DNA of 32,536 bases from Alphaproteobacteria bacterium (lineage in GTDB: Bacteria > Pseudomonadota > Alphaproteobacteria > Micavibrionales > Micavibrionaceae): positions 1 through 32,536 of the forward strand of contig SKGD01000108.1 of assembly GCA_007117665.1 (NCBI GenBank), written 5' to 3'. The stretch's first letter is position 1. The number at the start of each line of letters is the position of its first letter. The notes beneath the pieces were generated by a model that saw only the letters and a list, made by a program, of their open reading frames with translations, was not told where the DNA came from and made no database searches. Shown here in pieces: positions 1-7,979 of this stretch. A program made the translations under genes and the position numbers.

Positions 1-1010
1 ATATGGGGTTGTTGGGCATCACCGTATCCGAACAATATGGCGGCGCGAATATGGGATATCTGGCGCATGTCGTGGCGATGGAGGAATTATCCCGCGCCAG
101 CGCGTCAGTCGCATTGTCATATGGGGCGCATTCCAATTTGTGCGTGAACCAGATTTATAAAAACGGTAATCAGGCGCAAAAAGAAAAATATCTGCCTAAA
201 CTGATTTCCGGCGAACATACCGGTGCTCTGGCGATGAGCGAGCCGGGGGCTGGCTCGGATGTTGTGAGCATGAAATTGCGGGCTGAGAAAAAAGGCGACC
301 GCTATGTGCTTAACGGTAATAAAATGTGGATCACCAATGGCCCTGAGGCCAGCACGCTTGTTGTTTATGCCAAAACCGACCCGGCCGCCGGCAGTAAGGG
401 TATTACCGCTTTTATCATCGAAAAGGGGATGAAAGGTTTTAGCACGGCGCAAAAGCTCGATAAGCTCGGGATGCGCGGCTCGAATACCTGCGAGCTTGTT
501 TTTGAAGATTGTGAAGTGCCGGAAGAAAATATCCTCGGCGAAGTCGGTAAAGGCGTGCGCGTTTTGATGAGCGGCCTTGATTATGAGCGCGTCGTGCTCT
601 CCGGCGGCCCGCTAGGGATTATGCAGGCTTGTATGGATGTTGTTGTTCCTTACGTTCATGAGCGCAAGCAGTTCGAGCAGCCGATCGGCACGTTCCAACT
701 GATACAGGGCAAGCTGGCCGATATGTACACAACCCTTTCCAGCCAGCGCGCTTATGTGTATGCCGTGGCGCAGGCTTGTGATCGTGGCGAAACCACCCGC
801 AAGGATGCCGCCGGATGCATTTTGATGAGCGCCGAAGCCGCAACGCAAATGGCGCTTCAGGCCATCCAGTGCCTTGGCGGGAATGGCTATATCAATGAAT
901 ATCCCACAGGCCGCCTCCTGCGCGATGCCAAACTCTATGAAATCGGCGCAGGGACCAGTGAGATCAGGCGGATGTTGATTGGTAGGGAGCTGTTTGAGGA
1001 GACGCGGTGA
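1..1010 (+). CDS. ivd: Isovaleryl-CoA dehydrogenase, 5' end outside window
   Basis: FAD-dependent acyl-CoA dehydrogenase that oxidises isovaleryl-CoA to 3-methylcrotonyl-CoA, the third step of leucine breakdown, passing electrons to ETF. The reading frame enters at base 3 and the first visible residues already align with the interior of the family (the [10 protein letters not shown] region), so some tens of N-terminal residues lie upstream of the window. Seen: [13 protein letters not shown] and MWITNG flavin/substrate segments, [16 protein letters not shown], and the C-terminal [32 protein letters not shown]-type signature read in parts. In isovaleryl-CoA dehydrogenases the catalytic base is a Glu in the segment [11 protein letters not shown] (visible residue 195); in most other acyl-CoA dehydrogenases it sits near the C-terminus, so this placement supports the isovaleryl assignment. 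Its stop overlaps the start of the next gene. The other leucine-pathway genes in the window are at the far right on the opposite strand. Confidence 0.93.
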   Translation, partial: MGLLGITVSEQYGGANMGYLAHVVAMEELSRASASVALSYGAHSNLCVNQIYKNGNQAQKEKYLPKLISGEHTGALAMSEPGAGSDVVSMKLRAEKKGDRYVLNGNKMWITNGPEASTLVVYAKTDPAAGSKGITAFIIEKGMKGFSTAQKLDKLGMRGSNTCELVFEDCEVPEENILGEVGKGVRVLMSGLDYERVVLSGGPLGIMQACMDVVVPYVHERKQFEQPIGTFQLIQGKLADMYTTLSSQRAYVYAVAQACDRGETTRKDAAGCILMSAEAATQMALQAIQCLGGNGYINEYPTGRLLRDAKLYEIGAGTSEIRRMLIGRELFEETR

Positions 1011-1756
1011 GTAGCAGTTTTGAGGAACAGAAAGATAACGCAAAGCAGATTTTGGAGCGTCTGGATCACGATCTGAGAGAGGCTATTTGGTGTGATGCTT
1101 TGTTTCGGCGTGTCCAGCAACACGATGATGTTTCAGAGAGCTTTGGCAACAGCTATGAAACATGGGGGCTGATTTACTCTCATAGAGCTTTGTTTTTTAA
1201 CCTTACGATGGCGTTGTCCAGAATAATTGGAGGCGAGACAGATAGAGAAAGTACAGCCTCTTTGATAAAGCTAAATGAAATTGTTAAGTGCGATGAATTT
1301 GGTGAATATCTGAAGAAAGAACAGCTAAATGCAATCAATGGATTGACAATTAACGACATGATTTTTACGTCTGAAAGGTCAAAAGAAGAAAAGGAGCATC
1401 TTTGTCAATCATTCAATGAATATGACAGAAGTGTCTTTCTGGAAAAGTTTGACGATAACCTCCGTGAAATCCGAAGTTTATTTGAAAAAACGAAAGGTAT
1501 GTGTGGATATGGCGTATTAAAAAACTTTCGCGATTCAAAGCTTGCCCATTCTTCGGTATCACTTAGCCCCAGAAAAGGTATGCCGTCTTTAAAATATCAG
1601 CATGTTACCGATACCCTTGATGCCGTTACTAAAATTATCAGTCAAAGCAACCTGTTTATTTTCAGGACATGGCGTGGTTATGAGGACACAAAACAACACG
1701 CAGATAAATGTGCTGACTTGTATTGGAAAAAAGTTATCTGTGCAGCTAATCAGTAA
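1007..1756 (+). CDS. HEPN-like (AbiU2-type?) protein of unknown function
   Basis: A 249-residue, mostly helical, soluble protein. It starts with GTG inside the stop of the dehydrogenase gene (GTGA overlap), so it is probably translated by coupling. I do not recognise it by full-length identity. The pattern resembles HEPN proteins of the AbiU2 kind: a helix with [17 protein letters not shown] near residues 50-66 and, late in the protein, FRDSKLAH with R175 and H181 forming an Rx5H motif within the usual Rx4-6H range. HEPN proteins are often RNases in abortive-infection or toxin-antitoxin systems, but some have no such activity. The gene is clearly A+T-richer than its neighbour (19 G+C of 60 in 1381-1440), which suggests recent arrival behind ivd. 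No partner antitoxin is visible; the gene ends in a convergent gap. The HEPN call is an inference from a short motif and helical pattern. Confidence 0.5.
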   Translation: MSSSFEEQKDNAKQILERLDHDLREAIWCDALFRRVQQHDDVSESFGNSYETWGLIYSHRALFFNLTMALSRIIGGETDRESTASLIKLNEIVKCDEFGEYLKKEQLNAINGLTINDMIFTSERSKEEKEHLCQSFNEYDRSVFLEKFDDNLREIRSLFEKTKGMCGYGVLKNFRDSKLAHSSVSLSPRKGMPSLKYQHVTDTLDAVTKIISQSNLFIFRTWRGYEDTKQHADKCADLYWKKVICAANQ

Positions 1757-1787
1757 AGTCTTCTATAGAATGCCTGCTTTTTATTTT

Positions 1788-1836
1788 GTCATGCCTGTCC
1801 TCCGAAGCCTTGGCGTAGGGGGAAGCGGGCATCCAG
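1788..1836. repeat. Intergenic hairpin repeat in a convergent gap
   Basis: ATGCCTG (1791-1797) pairs imperfectly with CGGGCAT (1826-1832), and inside it CCTCCGAAGC pairs with a GCGTAGGGGG-type arm. This is a GC-rich dispersed-type hairpin between the converging ends of the HEPN-like gene and the beta-barrel gene. It may end transcription from both sides. It is not the same sequence as the 47-nt repeat seen elsewhere in the window. The rest of the gap (1837-1899) shows a second GGGCATCC remnant and nothing else. Confidence 0.6.
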
Positions 1837-1899
1837 AAAGAAGCAGTGGTGATGCGTGCGGGCATCCGGGTTATCATGGTGGTCTTGGAGCGCCGGGGT

Positions 1900-2631
1900 T
1901 TAGAATGTGATGCCTGTACCGATCGTGAACCAGTGATTACGGCTTCCGGTGATGTTGCGGCCATAGATCAGATCAAGATGCATTTTATCTTCGATCACGC
2001 TGGGGCGTAGCCCGGACTGAAACCCGACCCGGTCGCCGCCGGTCTGGCCAAAAATTTCGGTAATCAGGGCTGTTTCAGGTAAACCGTCATATCCCGCAAT
2101 GACCGTCCAATCAAAACCGGCACCCCATGTCAGTTCATGGTCGCGTTCTTCGCGATCCCACAGCCAGCCGAGATTAAGGTTGAGTGCCAAAGAGTCGGTT
2201 GCGTCGATGCTGACCGGCACGATAGCAAATATCTCGGCAAGTCTTCCGTTACGTGTTTCATAGGCCGCGCCGCCGAACAGCCCCAGTGCAATATTTTGTA
2301 CGTCATCATCCCATAGGATCGTTTTGCCGTTTATTACAACGTTGTTGGCGCGCTCGCCGTCTTCGCGCTCTATGGCGATTTCACCGCCGATTTCGAACCC
2401 GCCGAACGGGTTGCATGAGGTTGTAAGAACGCTATGCCGGTTATTTTTATTGGCGCGGGAATGCCAGAGCTCCGCTTCGCAGGATTTGTGATCGACCAGA
2501 TCGGCATCTTCAACGACATAAGCGCTGCCCGCTGCCAGTGTGCTGTGCGGGAAGAGTATAAGAGCCGACACCATAACAAAGGTCATAAAAGCCAAAATAT
2601 TCATAAAAGCTGCGGGTTTTTGATGTTGCAT
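1900..2631 (-). CDS. Exported beta-barrel-like outer membrane protein, unknown role
   Basis: A 243-residue protein. The start at 2631 is chosen because GGAG lies 6 bases upstream of that ATG, while the frame can be extended only to a weaker upstream start at 2688. Residues 1-34 form a signal peptide with a long hydrophobic stretch (MNILAFMTFVMVSALILF) ending in STLA-AGS. The mature part alternates polar and hydrophobic residues, is rich in Gly, Trp and aromatic residues, and ends in Phe (FTIGTGITF), as outer-membrane beta-barrels do. One Cys pair (in DHKSCEAELW and TTSCNPFGG) may form a periplasmic disulfide. I do not recognise a specific family; the overall look is of a small barrel with about ten strands. 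It stands alone, divergent from the PIN-like gene at 2787. Confidence 0.65.
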   Translation of the reverse strand: MQHQKPAAFMNILAFMTFVMVSALILFPHSTLAAGSAYVVEDADLVDHKSCEAELWHSRANKNNRHSVLTTSCNPFGGFEIGGEIAIEREDGERANNVVINGKTILWDDDVQNIALGLFGGAAYETRNGRLAEIFAIVPVSIDATDSLALNLNLGWLWDREERDHELTWGAGFDWTVIAGYDGLPETALITEIFGQTGGDRVGFQSGLRPSVIEDKMHLDLIYGRNITGSRNHWFTIGTGITF

Positions 2632-2786
2632 GAGTTCTCCGTTCTTTCCTTTGGGGAAATCTTTACCAAAGGCTAAAAATCTTTGCAAGTGGCTTTATCG
2701 GGATTGTCGTGGCGAGGAAAAGCGAAACGCAGCCTTTGTTGTCATAAAACCTAGCATTTAGCGTCGCTTGATGATAATGTCCGGGA

Positions 2787-3377
2787 ATGGATAAACGGAA
2801 AGCCAAAAGATCGCAAAATAAAGCGAGTCAGACTCAAAGGTTTGCCGCGCTTCAAACAGATATTATGACAGCGATCAGTGCCGGAAAAGATTATGAGTCT
2901 TTGGCTTGTGATTATAGCGAAAGCATTTTGAAGCGTGTTTTTAGCCGCTTGGCCATAGAGGCACCGGAATTGCTGGATCGTGCGTTGGGTGCGCCCGCGC
3001 ATGAGATGCGTATTTTGATTGATGAATGCGTTGATCCGGCTGTTTTGCCTGATATTCACCGTGGGGTGGGCCGTGCGATTCCGGCGGCTCTGTTATTCGG
3101 GAAGTCTGTGAAGGATCAGCCTCTATATCAGGCCGCGACCGAAAACAGATTTCATGCGATTGTGAGCTGTGACAGCGTCAGCGCCGGAAAACACGATTTA
3201 TGCGGACTCGCGCGTCGGGCTTTTGAAGGCGGCAACCCGCATGCGCCCCGTATTATTATTGTGCCGCAAAAAACAGAAGATGCGTTGGCTGCTTTAAGAC
3301 AGCATGTGCAAATGATGTCTGATTTCCTGCACAAAAAAGAAGCGCCTCCCGTGCTCACCTTGAACGCCGGGATGTAA
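2787..3377 (+). CDS. PIN-like (DUF5615-type) protein with helical N-terminal extension
   Basis: A 196-residue protein. From residue 74 it shows the pattern of PIN-like DUF5615 proteins: MRILIDECVDPAVL with acidic residues D79 and E80 at the first strand, then a segment reading HAIVSCDS with D129, and HDLCGLARR with D137, where the family carries its remaining acidic active-site positions. PIN-fold proteins are usually metal-dependent RNases, often toxins. The first 70 residues are basic then helical and are not part of that domain; they might bind a partner or nucleic acid. No obvious antitoxin gene is adjacent; upstream on the opposite strand is the beta-barrel gene, and downstream is a hairpin repeat followed by ppdK in convergent orientation. 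A GGGA-like ribosome site lies directly before the ATG. Assignment rests on motif spacing only. Confidence 0.5.
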   Translation: MDKRKAKRSQNKASQTQRFAALQTDIMTAISAGKDYESLACDYSESILKRVFSRLAIEAPELLDRALGAPAHEMRILIDECVDPAVLPDIHRGVGRAIPAALLFGKSVKDQPLYQAATENRFHAIVSCDSVSAGKHDLCGLARRAFEGGNPHAPRIIIVPQKTEDALAALRQHVQMMSDFLHKKEAPPVLTLNAGM

Positions 3378-3452
3378 AAAGGCGTTTTCCTGCCATGCGC
3401 TTTACGCCTCCGTTATGTACTAAACCCTAGTAGGATAAGAGGATCCGCAGCA

Positions 3453-3530
3453 ATGCGTGTGGATCCCCGCTGTTTAAGTTCGCCTGACGCCTCACCGCTT
3501 TCATGACAGCTGAGGGATATCCACACGCAT
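3453..3530. repeat. Hairpin repeat: 47-nt core framed by a 12-bp inverted repeat
   Basis: ATGCGTGTGGAT (3453-3464) and its exact reverse complement (3519-3530) enclose a 47-nt unit at 3462-3508 (starts GATCCCCGCTG, ends ATGACA). The unit recurs at 9591-9637 (opposite strand) and 13500-13546 (this strand). It lies between the converging ends of the PIN-like gene and ppdK, so it may serve as a two-way terminator. Confidence 0.75.
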
Positions 3531-3546
3531 TATTGCCGCTGTTTTT

Positions 3547-6255
3547 TTAAGCCACCTTGCGGTGTGCCTGTTGCTTGGCACTCTTGGCGCGCAAACTGGC
3601 CTGCGCCGCCGCCAGCCTTGCGATAGGCACCCGATAGGGAGAGCAGGACACATAATCCAACCCGATGGTCTCACAAAAAGCAATTGATGCCGGATCGCCG
3701 CCATGCTCCCCACAAATGCCGAGCTTCAGCGCCGGACGCGCATCCCGTCCCTTGGCGACCGCTATTTCAATCAGCGCACCAACACCGTCCTGATCCAGCG
3801 TGACAAACGGATCCTTTGCGAAAATACCCTGACGGATATAATCCGGCATAAACCCGCCAGCATCGTCACGGCTCAGCCCCAGCGCGGTTTGGGTCAGGTC
3901 ATTCGTGCCAAAGCTGAAAAAAGCGGCTTCGGCGGCGATCTCATCCGCCGTCAGCGCCGCACGCGGCAGCTCGATCATCGTGCCGACACTGTATGGGGTG
4001 CGGCTGCCCCGTGCCGCGAATATCTCTTCCGCGACTTTATCGACCAGCGCCTTCATCAAGGACAGCTCTTTTTGTGTGGCAACCAGCGGGATCATGATTT
4101 CAGGCGTGACCGTATCGCCGCTTTTTTCCTGAACGTCAAGAGCCGCTTCAATAATCGCCCTGACCTGCATGTCATAAATTTCAGGATAAGATATTCCCAA
4201 ACGGCATCCGCGATGCCCCAGCATCGGGTTGGTTTCATGCAGTTCCGCCAATCGCGCCCGCACTGTTGCGATATCCATTCCGGCGGAATCAGCAAAACGT
4301 TCAGTGTCCTCAGCACCATGCGGCAAAAACTCATGCAAAGGCGGATCCAGCAAGCGAATGGTCACCGGCAGGCCTTTCATGATGGAAAATAAAGCGTAGA
4401 AATCTTCACGCTGCGCGGGAAGCAGCTTTTCCAGCGCCCCGCGGCGATACGCCGCACTGGTCGACAAAATCATCTCCCGCACATTCTGGATGCGCTGCGG
4501 CTCGAAAAACATATGTTCCGTCCGGCACAATCCGATGCCTTCCGCCCCGAAGGTCAAAGCCATGGCGGCATCAGCCGGCGTTTCGGCATTGGTACGCACC
4601 GTCATGCGGCGGTGACGATCCGCCCAATCCATGATTTTCGCAAAATCACCGGATAACACCGGTTGGATCGTGGCCACCTCGCCTGCCATGACTTCGCCGC
4701 TGGTACCGTCAATGGTGATAATATCACCCTGCCGAATCTGCTGTCCGCCCGCGATCATCGTCCGGGCTTCGTAATCTATTTGCAAGCTGCCCGCACCGGC
4801 AACGCAAGGCCGCCCCATCCCGCGCGCCACCACAGCCGCATGGCTGGTCATGCCGCCGCGTGACGTTAATATGCCCCGCGCCGCGTGCATGCCGTGAATA
4901 TCTTCAGGGCTGGTTTCCCGCCGTACCAAAATGACATCTTTGCCATCCTGCGCCATTTTTTCGGCTTCATCCGCCGTAAAAACAGCAATCCCGCAAGCCG
5001 CGCCGGGGGATGCCGGTAATCCTTTGGCTAATATGGTCTTATGCGCGTTCGGGTCGAGCGTCGGATGCAATAGCTGGTCGAGAGATAGCGGGTCGATCCG
5101 CAACAGCGCTTCATCCTCGGTAATCAGCCCTTCTTCAGCCATATCGGCGGCAATTTTCAAGGCCGCCGCCGTGGTTCTTTTTCCTGTGCGGGTTTGCAAC
5201 ATATAGAGCGTGCCTTGCTGGACGGTAAATTCAATGTCCTGCATCTCGCGATAATGTTTTTCAAGCACATGACGCACATCGTCCAACTGGCGGAATAAAT
5301 CAGGCATGGTTTCTTCCATGGACGGCAGGGTACTACCCTCTTTTTCCCGTCCCAGAACGGTCAGGGATTGCGGCGTGCGGATCCCGGCCACGACATCTTC
5401 GCCCTGGGCATTAATCAGATATTCGCCATAAAAATAATTTTCCCCTGTTGACGGATCGCGGGTGAACGCCACGCCGGTGGCGCAATCCTGCCCCATATTG
5501 CCGAACACCATCGACTGGACATTCACCGCCGTGCCCCAATCGCCGGGGATGTCGTGAATCTGGCGGTATGTGACGGCGCGCGGTACCATCCACGACCCGA
5601 ACACCGCCCCGATCGCCCCCCATAGCTGTTCATAGGGATCCGTCGGGAAGGGCTTTCCGGCCACGTCCTCAACCAGCTTTTTATATGCGGCGACAATCTC
5701 TTTCCAGCCCTCGGCCGTTACGTCAGTATCCTGCGTGATGCCTTCATCGCGTTTATGCGTGTCCAGAATATCCTCGAAATCATGATGCGGCACATTCATC
5801 ACCACATCCCCGTACATATTGATGAAGCGGCGATAGCTGTCCCATGCAAAGCGCTCATCCCCCGAACGCCGTGCGAGGCCGGCGACGGTTTCATCGTTCA
5901 ACCCCAAATTCAAAACCGTATCCATCATGCCCGGCATCGACACGCGCGCGCCGGAGCGGATCGACAGCAAAAGCGGGTTTTCCGGGTCGCCGAATAATTG
6001 CCCCATATCCGATTCCACCGTGGCGATCGCGGCTTTGACCTGCGCATCAAGGGCGGCGGGATAGTGCTTGTCATGGGTATAAAAATAAGAACAAACGCCG
6101 GTCGTGATCGTAAAGCCGGGCGGGACGGGAAGACCGATCGCGGCCATTTCGGCAAGATTTGCGCCCTTGCCGCCCAAAAGCTCCTTCATCGAACCTTTGC
6201 CTTCGGTTTTGCTGCTGCCGAAATTATAGACCCACTTCTCCGGCTGTCCGCTCAT
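3547..6255 (-). CDS. ppdK: Pyruvate, phosphate dikinase
   Basis: Interconverts pyruvate + ATP + phosphate and phosphoenolpyruvate + AMP + pyrophosphate in the cytoplasm, working in gluconeogenesis or as a pyrophosphate-linked pyruvate kinase. The 902-residue length from the chosen start fits the bacterial family (about 870-900). Order of domains: N-terminal ATP-grasp nucleotide domain beginning WVYNFG and KELLGGKGANLAEM; central swivelling domain with the phosphorylated His472 in GGMTSHAAVVARGMG; C-terminal PEP/pyruvate barrel with GTMIELPRAA, FGTNDLTQTALG and the catalytic Cys848 in CGEHGGDP. The start at 6255 is preferred because GGGAG lies 8 bases upstream and the protein then begins at the conserved WVYNFG region; the frame stays open 37 codons further but that part is not family-like. 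Activity is controlled in some organisms by a DUF299 regulatory protein, not seen here. Confidence 0.96.
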   Translation of the reverse strand: MSGQPEKWVYNFGSSKTEGKGSMKELLGGKGANLAEMAAIGLPVPPGFTITTGVCSYFYTHDKHYPAALDAQVKAAIATVESDMGQLFGDPENPLLLSIRSGARVSMPGMMDTVLNLGLNDETVAGLARRSGDERFAWDSYRRFINMYGDVVMNVPHHDFEDILDTHKRDEGITQDTDVTAEGWKEIVAAYKKLVEDVAGKPFPTDPYEQLWGAIGAVFGSWMVPRAVTYRQIHDIPGDWGTAVNVQSMVFGNMGQDCATGVAFTRDPSTGENYFYGEYLINAQGEDVVAGIRTPQSLTVLGREKEGSTLPSMEETMPDLFRQLDDVRHVLEKHYREMQDIEFTVQQGTLYMLQTRTGKRTTAAALKIAADMAEEGLITEDEALLRIDPLSLDQLLHPTLDPNAHKTILAKGLPASPGAACGIAVFTADEAEKMAQDGKDVILVRRETSPEDIHGMHAARGILTSRGGMTSHAAVVARGMGRPCVAGAGSLQIDYEARTMIAGGQQIRQGDIITIDGTSGEVMAGEVATIQPVLSGDFAKIMDWADRHRRMTVRTNAETPADAAMALTFGAEGIGLCRTEHMFFEPQRIQNVREMILSTSAAYRRGALEKLLPAQREDFYALFSIMKGLPVTIRLLDPPLHEFLPHGAEDTERFADSAGMDIATVRARLAELHETNPMLGHRGCRLGISYPEIYDMQVRAIIEAALDVQEKSGDTVTPEIMIPLVATQKELSLMKALVDKVAEEIFAARGSRTPYSVGTMIELPRAALTADEIAAEAAFFSFGTNDLTQTALGLSRDDAGGFMPDYIRQGIFAKDPFVTLDQDGVGALIEIAVAKGRDARPALKLGICGEHGGDPASIAFCETIGLDYVSCSPYRVPIARLAAAQASLRAKSAKQQAHRKVA

Positions 6256-6338
6256 GGCTGCGCTCCCTTTCCTTACATCTGTTCCGAATCCCGTTCCCAA
6301 GCTTAGCGGTTCAAAAATTTTAAATCCATGGGCTTTAT

Positions 6339-6866
6339 CTATAAATCCTTCACCATCATCAGGCATAAATCATCATCAACCGGACGAATTTCTCCGGCGG
6401 CGACCGTTGCGCGGTCATAAGTCACGCCATAGCCGTCCGGCACATATCCCAGCCGCGCGTAAAGACGCTGTGCCGCCCCGAATCCGCTATGCAGGCCGAC
6501 ACTGATTCCGATAGCGTCATAGGATTCCGCGCGGGCGCGCTGCTCGCAAAGTAAGATCAGCGCCGTCCCTATGCCCTGCCTGCGGCAGGATGGGCGCACT
6601 GCCAGATCCTGAATTTCAGGGATTTCGAGTCTCTGATAGAGCGCATAGCGCGGCCGGCGGTTGAATATCACATAGCCTGAGGCTGCGCCATTCTTGTCTT
6701 GGGTGATCTTGTCTTGGGTGATCTTGTCTTGGGTGATATAAATATCGCGGGCGCCTTCTTCCTGCATGGCCAGACATTGCCGGAAATAGGCTTCATCGCC
6801 GCTGCCGCCCTTCATATCGGTCAGCACGGCAATCGAGTCATAAGTCGCCCGGATAATGTCTGACAA
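6339..6866 (-). CDS. GNAT-family N-acetyltransferase with internal ITQDK repeat
   Basis: Acetyl-CoA-dependent acetyltransferase of the GNAT fold; substrate unknown. Seen: the acetyl-CoA loop VRPSCRRQGIGTALI, preceded by the IPEIQDLAV strand, and AAQRLYARLGYVPDG near the end, all standard GNAT elements. I chose a TTG start at 6866 because GGAGG stands 9 bases before it and the resulting N-terminus (LSDIIRATYDSIAVLTDMKG) looks like the family's first strand-helix; the frame opens to 6911, and that TTG has no good ribosome site. Between the N-terminal helices and the core strand is ITQDKITQDKITQDK, made by three exact 15-bp repeats (6693-6737). It falls in a surface turn, so it may be tolerated. 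The gene lies 83 bp upstream of ppdK on the same strand and may be co-transcribed with it. Confidence 0.82.
   Translation of the reverse strand: MSDIIRATYDSIAVLTDMKGGSGDEAYFRQCLAMQEEGARDIYITQDKITQDKITQDKNGAASGYVIFNRRPRYALYQRLEIPEIQDLAVRPSCRRQGIGTALILLCEQRARAESYDAIGISVGLHSGFGAAQRLYARLGYVPDGYGVTYDRATVAAGEIRPVDDDLCLMMVKDL
6693..6737. repeat. Three exact 15-bp tandem repeats inside the acetyltransferase gene
   Basis: The unit CTTGTCTTGGGTGAT occurs three times head to tail with no mismatch. As 15 is a multiple of three, copy-number changes add or remove five residues without shifting the frame. Confidence 0.95.
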
Positions 6867-6975
6867 TTCCTGCTGCCTCCGCTTGTCGCAATTTAATTTG
6901 AATAAGCGCAAAACTTAAATCAAGCTGTTTGAATAAATAACGATTTATAAGCCAAAAATTCTGTAAAATAGCCCT

Positions 6976-7494
6976 ATGTGGGACGCGTACGGCTTTTACA
7001 TTATACTGGGCTTTATCGCCATTGCGATCATGCTGATGCCCGGCGTCTGGGCCAGCGGTCTTTATGTGCTGACGAAACATCGCCGTTTCGGAATTTTTCT
7101 TGTTTTATGCGGGGTGGTGGCTGTTATGTTCTCCCTGCCGCATGAGCAGCTCCGCGACAACATGGCGCATCGCTATTATAGCTGGGCGCAGCCGGACGAA
7201 CGTGAAACGATGGCGATGATCGCAACGTGCCGTTCTTTTGTGCAGGCGCATATTGACGGCCAGAACCCGGATAATGTTCACAAAGTTTCCGCCGGTTTCA
7301 TCACTATCAGCCATGTCAGTTACTGGGATGTGTGCGCCCGCACATTCGGCATGAATTACTGGCGGCACGATATTTCGATCAATGGTGAAAATGGCGGACA
7401 GGTTCTGTGCCATGCCTATCATCGCGCATCATACCAATCTCCGCGGGTCGATGCGTGGTGCGACACGGTCTTTGCGGCCGGGCATAATGCCTGA
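6976..7494 (+). CDS. Membrane protein with two N-terminal helices, unknown function
   Basis: 172 residues. Residues 7-32 and 38-54 are hydrophobic and should form a helical hairpin in the inner membrane with the short basic turn TKHRRF between them on the cytoplasmic side, leaving both ends outside. The remaining ~115 residues are polar and would then be periplasmic. They contain four Cys (85, 120, 145, 162), which could form two disulfides, and are rich in His, Trp and Tyr. I do not recognise the family. It is divergent from the acetyltransferase gene, and its 3' side carries a clear terminator hairpin. No strong ribosome site precedes the ATG, but no better start exists. Confidence 0.7.
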   Translation: MWDAYGFYIILGFIAIAIMLMPGVWASGLYVLTKHRRFGIFLVLCGVVAVMFSLPHEQLRDNMAHRYYSWAQPDERETMAMIATCRSFVQAHIDGQNPDNVHKVSAGFITISHVSYWDVCARTFGMNYWRHDISINGENGGQVLCHAYHRASYQSPRVDAWCDTVFAAGHNA

Positions 7495-7545
7495 CCATCC
7501 TTACTATGGTTTCTTATGGCTGGCTTATTCAATGCGCTGACAGGC

Positions 7546-7580
7546 ACGCGGGCCGAATAAAGCCCGCGTTCTTTATTTTA
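7546..7580 (+). terminator. Rho-independent terminator hairpin
   Basis: ACGCGGGC (7546-7553) pairs perfectly with GCCCGCGT (7562-7569) around an 8-nt loop, followed by a T-rich run TCTTTATTTTA. It lies 51 bp after the membrane protein gene and faces the convergent small gene at 7596. Confidence 0.75.
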
Positions 7581-7595
7581 CTTTTCCGCTTTACG

Positions 7596-7820
7596 TTATC
7601 TGGAAGGTTTTGAAGGTAACGGCGTTTGGCGCAACTGGTAAACGCCATTATCGCCATCAAATACTTCAGCGATCTCCCGGCGGATTGCCGCTTCAAGCTC
7701 ATCTTTCAGGCGCAGATCGGCAGGTGTCAGATTTTCCACGCCTTTCTCTGCCAGATAGTCAAGCGCCTCAGACTGTTTCCGGTAATCCGTATCAATAATA
7801 TTATGCTGTTTTTTTATCAT
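7596..7820 (-). CDS. Small 74-residue protein, unknown function
   Basis: A charged, helical small protein without signal peptide or membrane segment. Residues 10-52 are rich in Asp, Glu and Lys and read as two amphipathic helices (DTDYRKQSEALDYLAEKG and PADLRLKDELEAAIRREIAE); the C-terminus is basic and Pro-rich. A good ribosome site (GGGAGAG) lies 8 bases before the ATG, which is the main reason to accept it as real. It is transcribed divergently from the glycyl-tRNA synthetase gene. No known family was recognised. Confidence 0.6.
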   Translation of the reverse strand: MIKKQHNIIDTDYRKQSEALDYLAEKGVENLTPADLRLKDELEAAIRREIAEVFDGDNGVYQLRQTPLPSKPSR

Positions 7821-7908
7821 TGTCGGTCTCTCCCTGATTGCATGCCTAATCTATGTTTATCCGCTTGAAAAATCAAACTTTGCCGACAAAAAATGGCGAT
7901 CTTCCTTA

Positions 7909-7937
7909 TTTACAGAGTCAGGCTGGCGCGTTATAGC
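7909..7937 (+). promoter_or_regulatory. Possible sigma-70-type promoter for glycyl-tRNA synthetase
   Basis: TTTACA (7909-7914) and TATAGC (7932-7937) are 17 bp apart, 42 bp before the ATG at 7980. Match to consensus is partial and judged by eye. The remaining part of the divergent gap (7821-7908) shows no other clear signal. Confidence 0.35.
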
Positions 7938-7979
7938 TTATGGGATATTTGATTTGTTGCAAAGCAGGAAAACACCGAT

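Noticed and set aside
1746-1964. 72-residue minus-strand ORF
   Set aside because: It reads through the hairpin repeat (FWMPASPYAKASEDRHDK-type peptide), a common false ORF made by such repeats, and overlaps the end of the beta-barrel gene.
3703-4392. 229-residue plus-strand ORF
   Set aside because: Antisense shadow of ppdK.
6693-6737. Phase-variable on/off switch
   Set aside because: The repeat unit is 15 bp, a multiple of three, so copy-number change cannot shift the frame.
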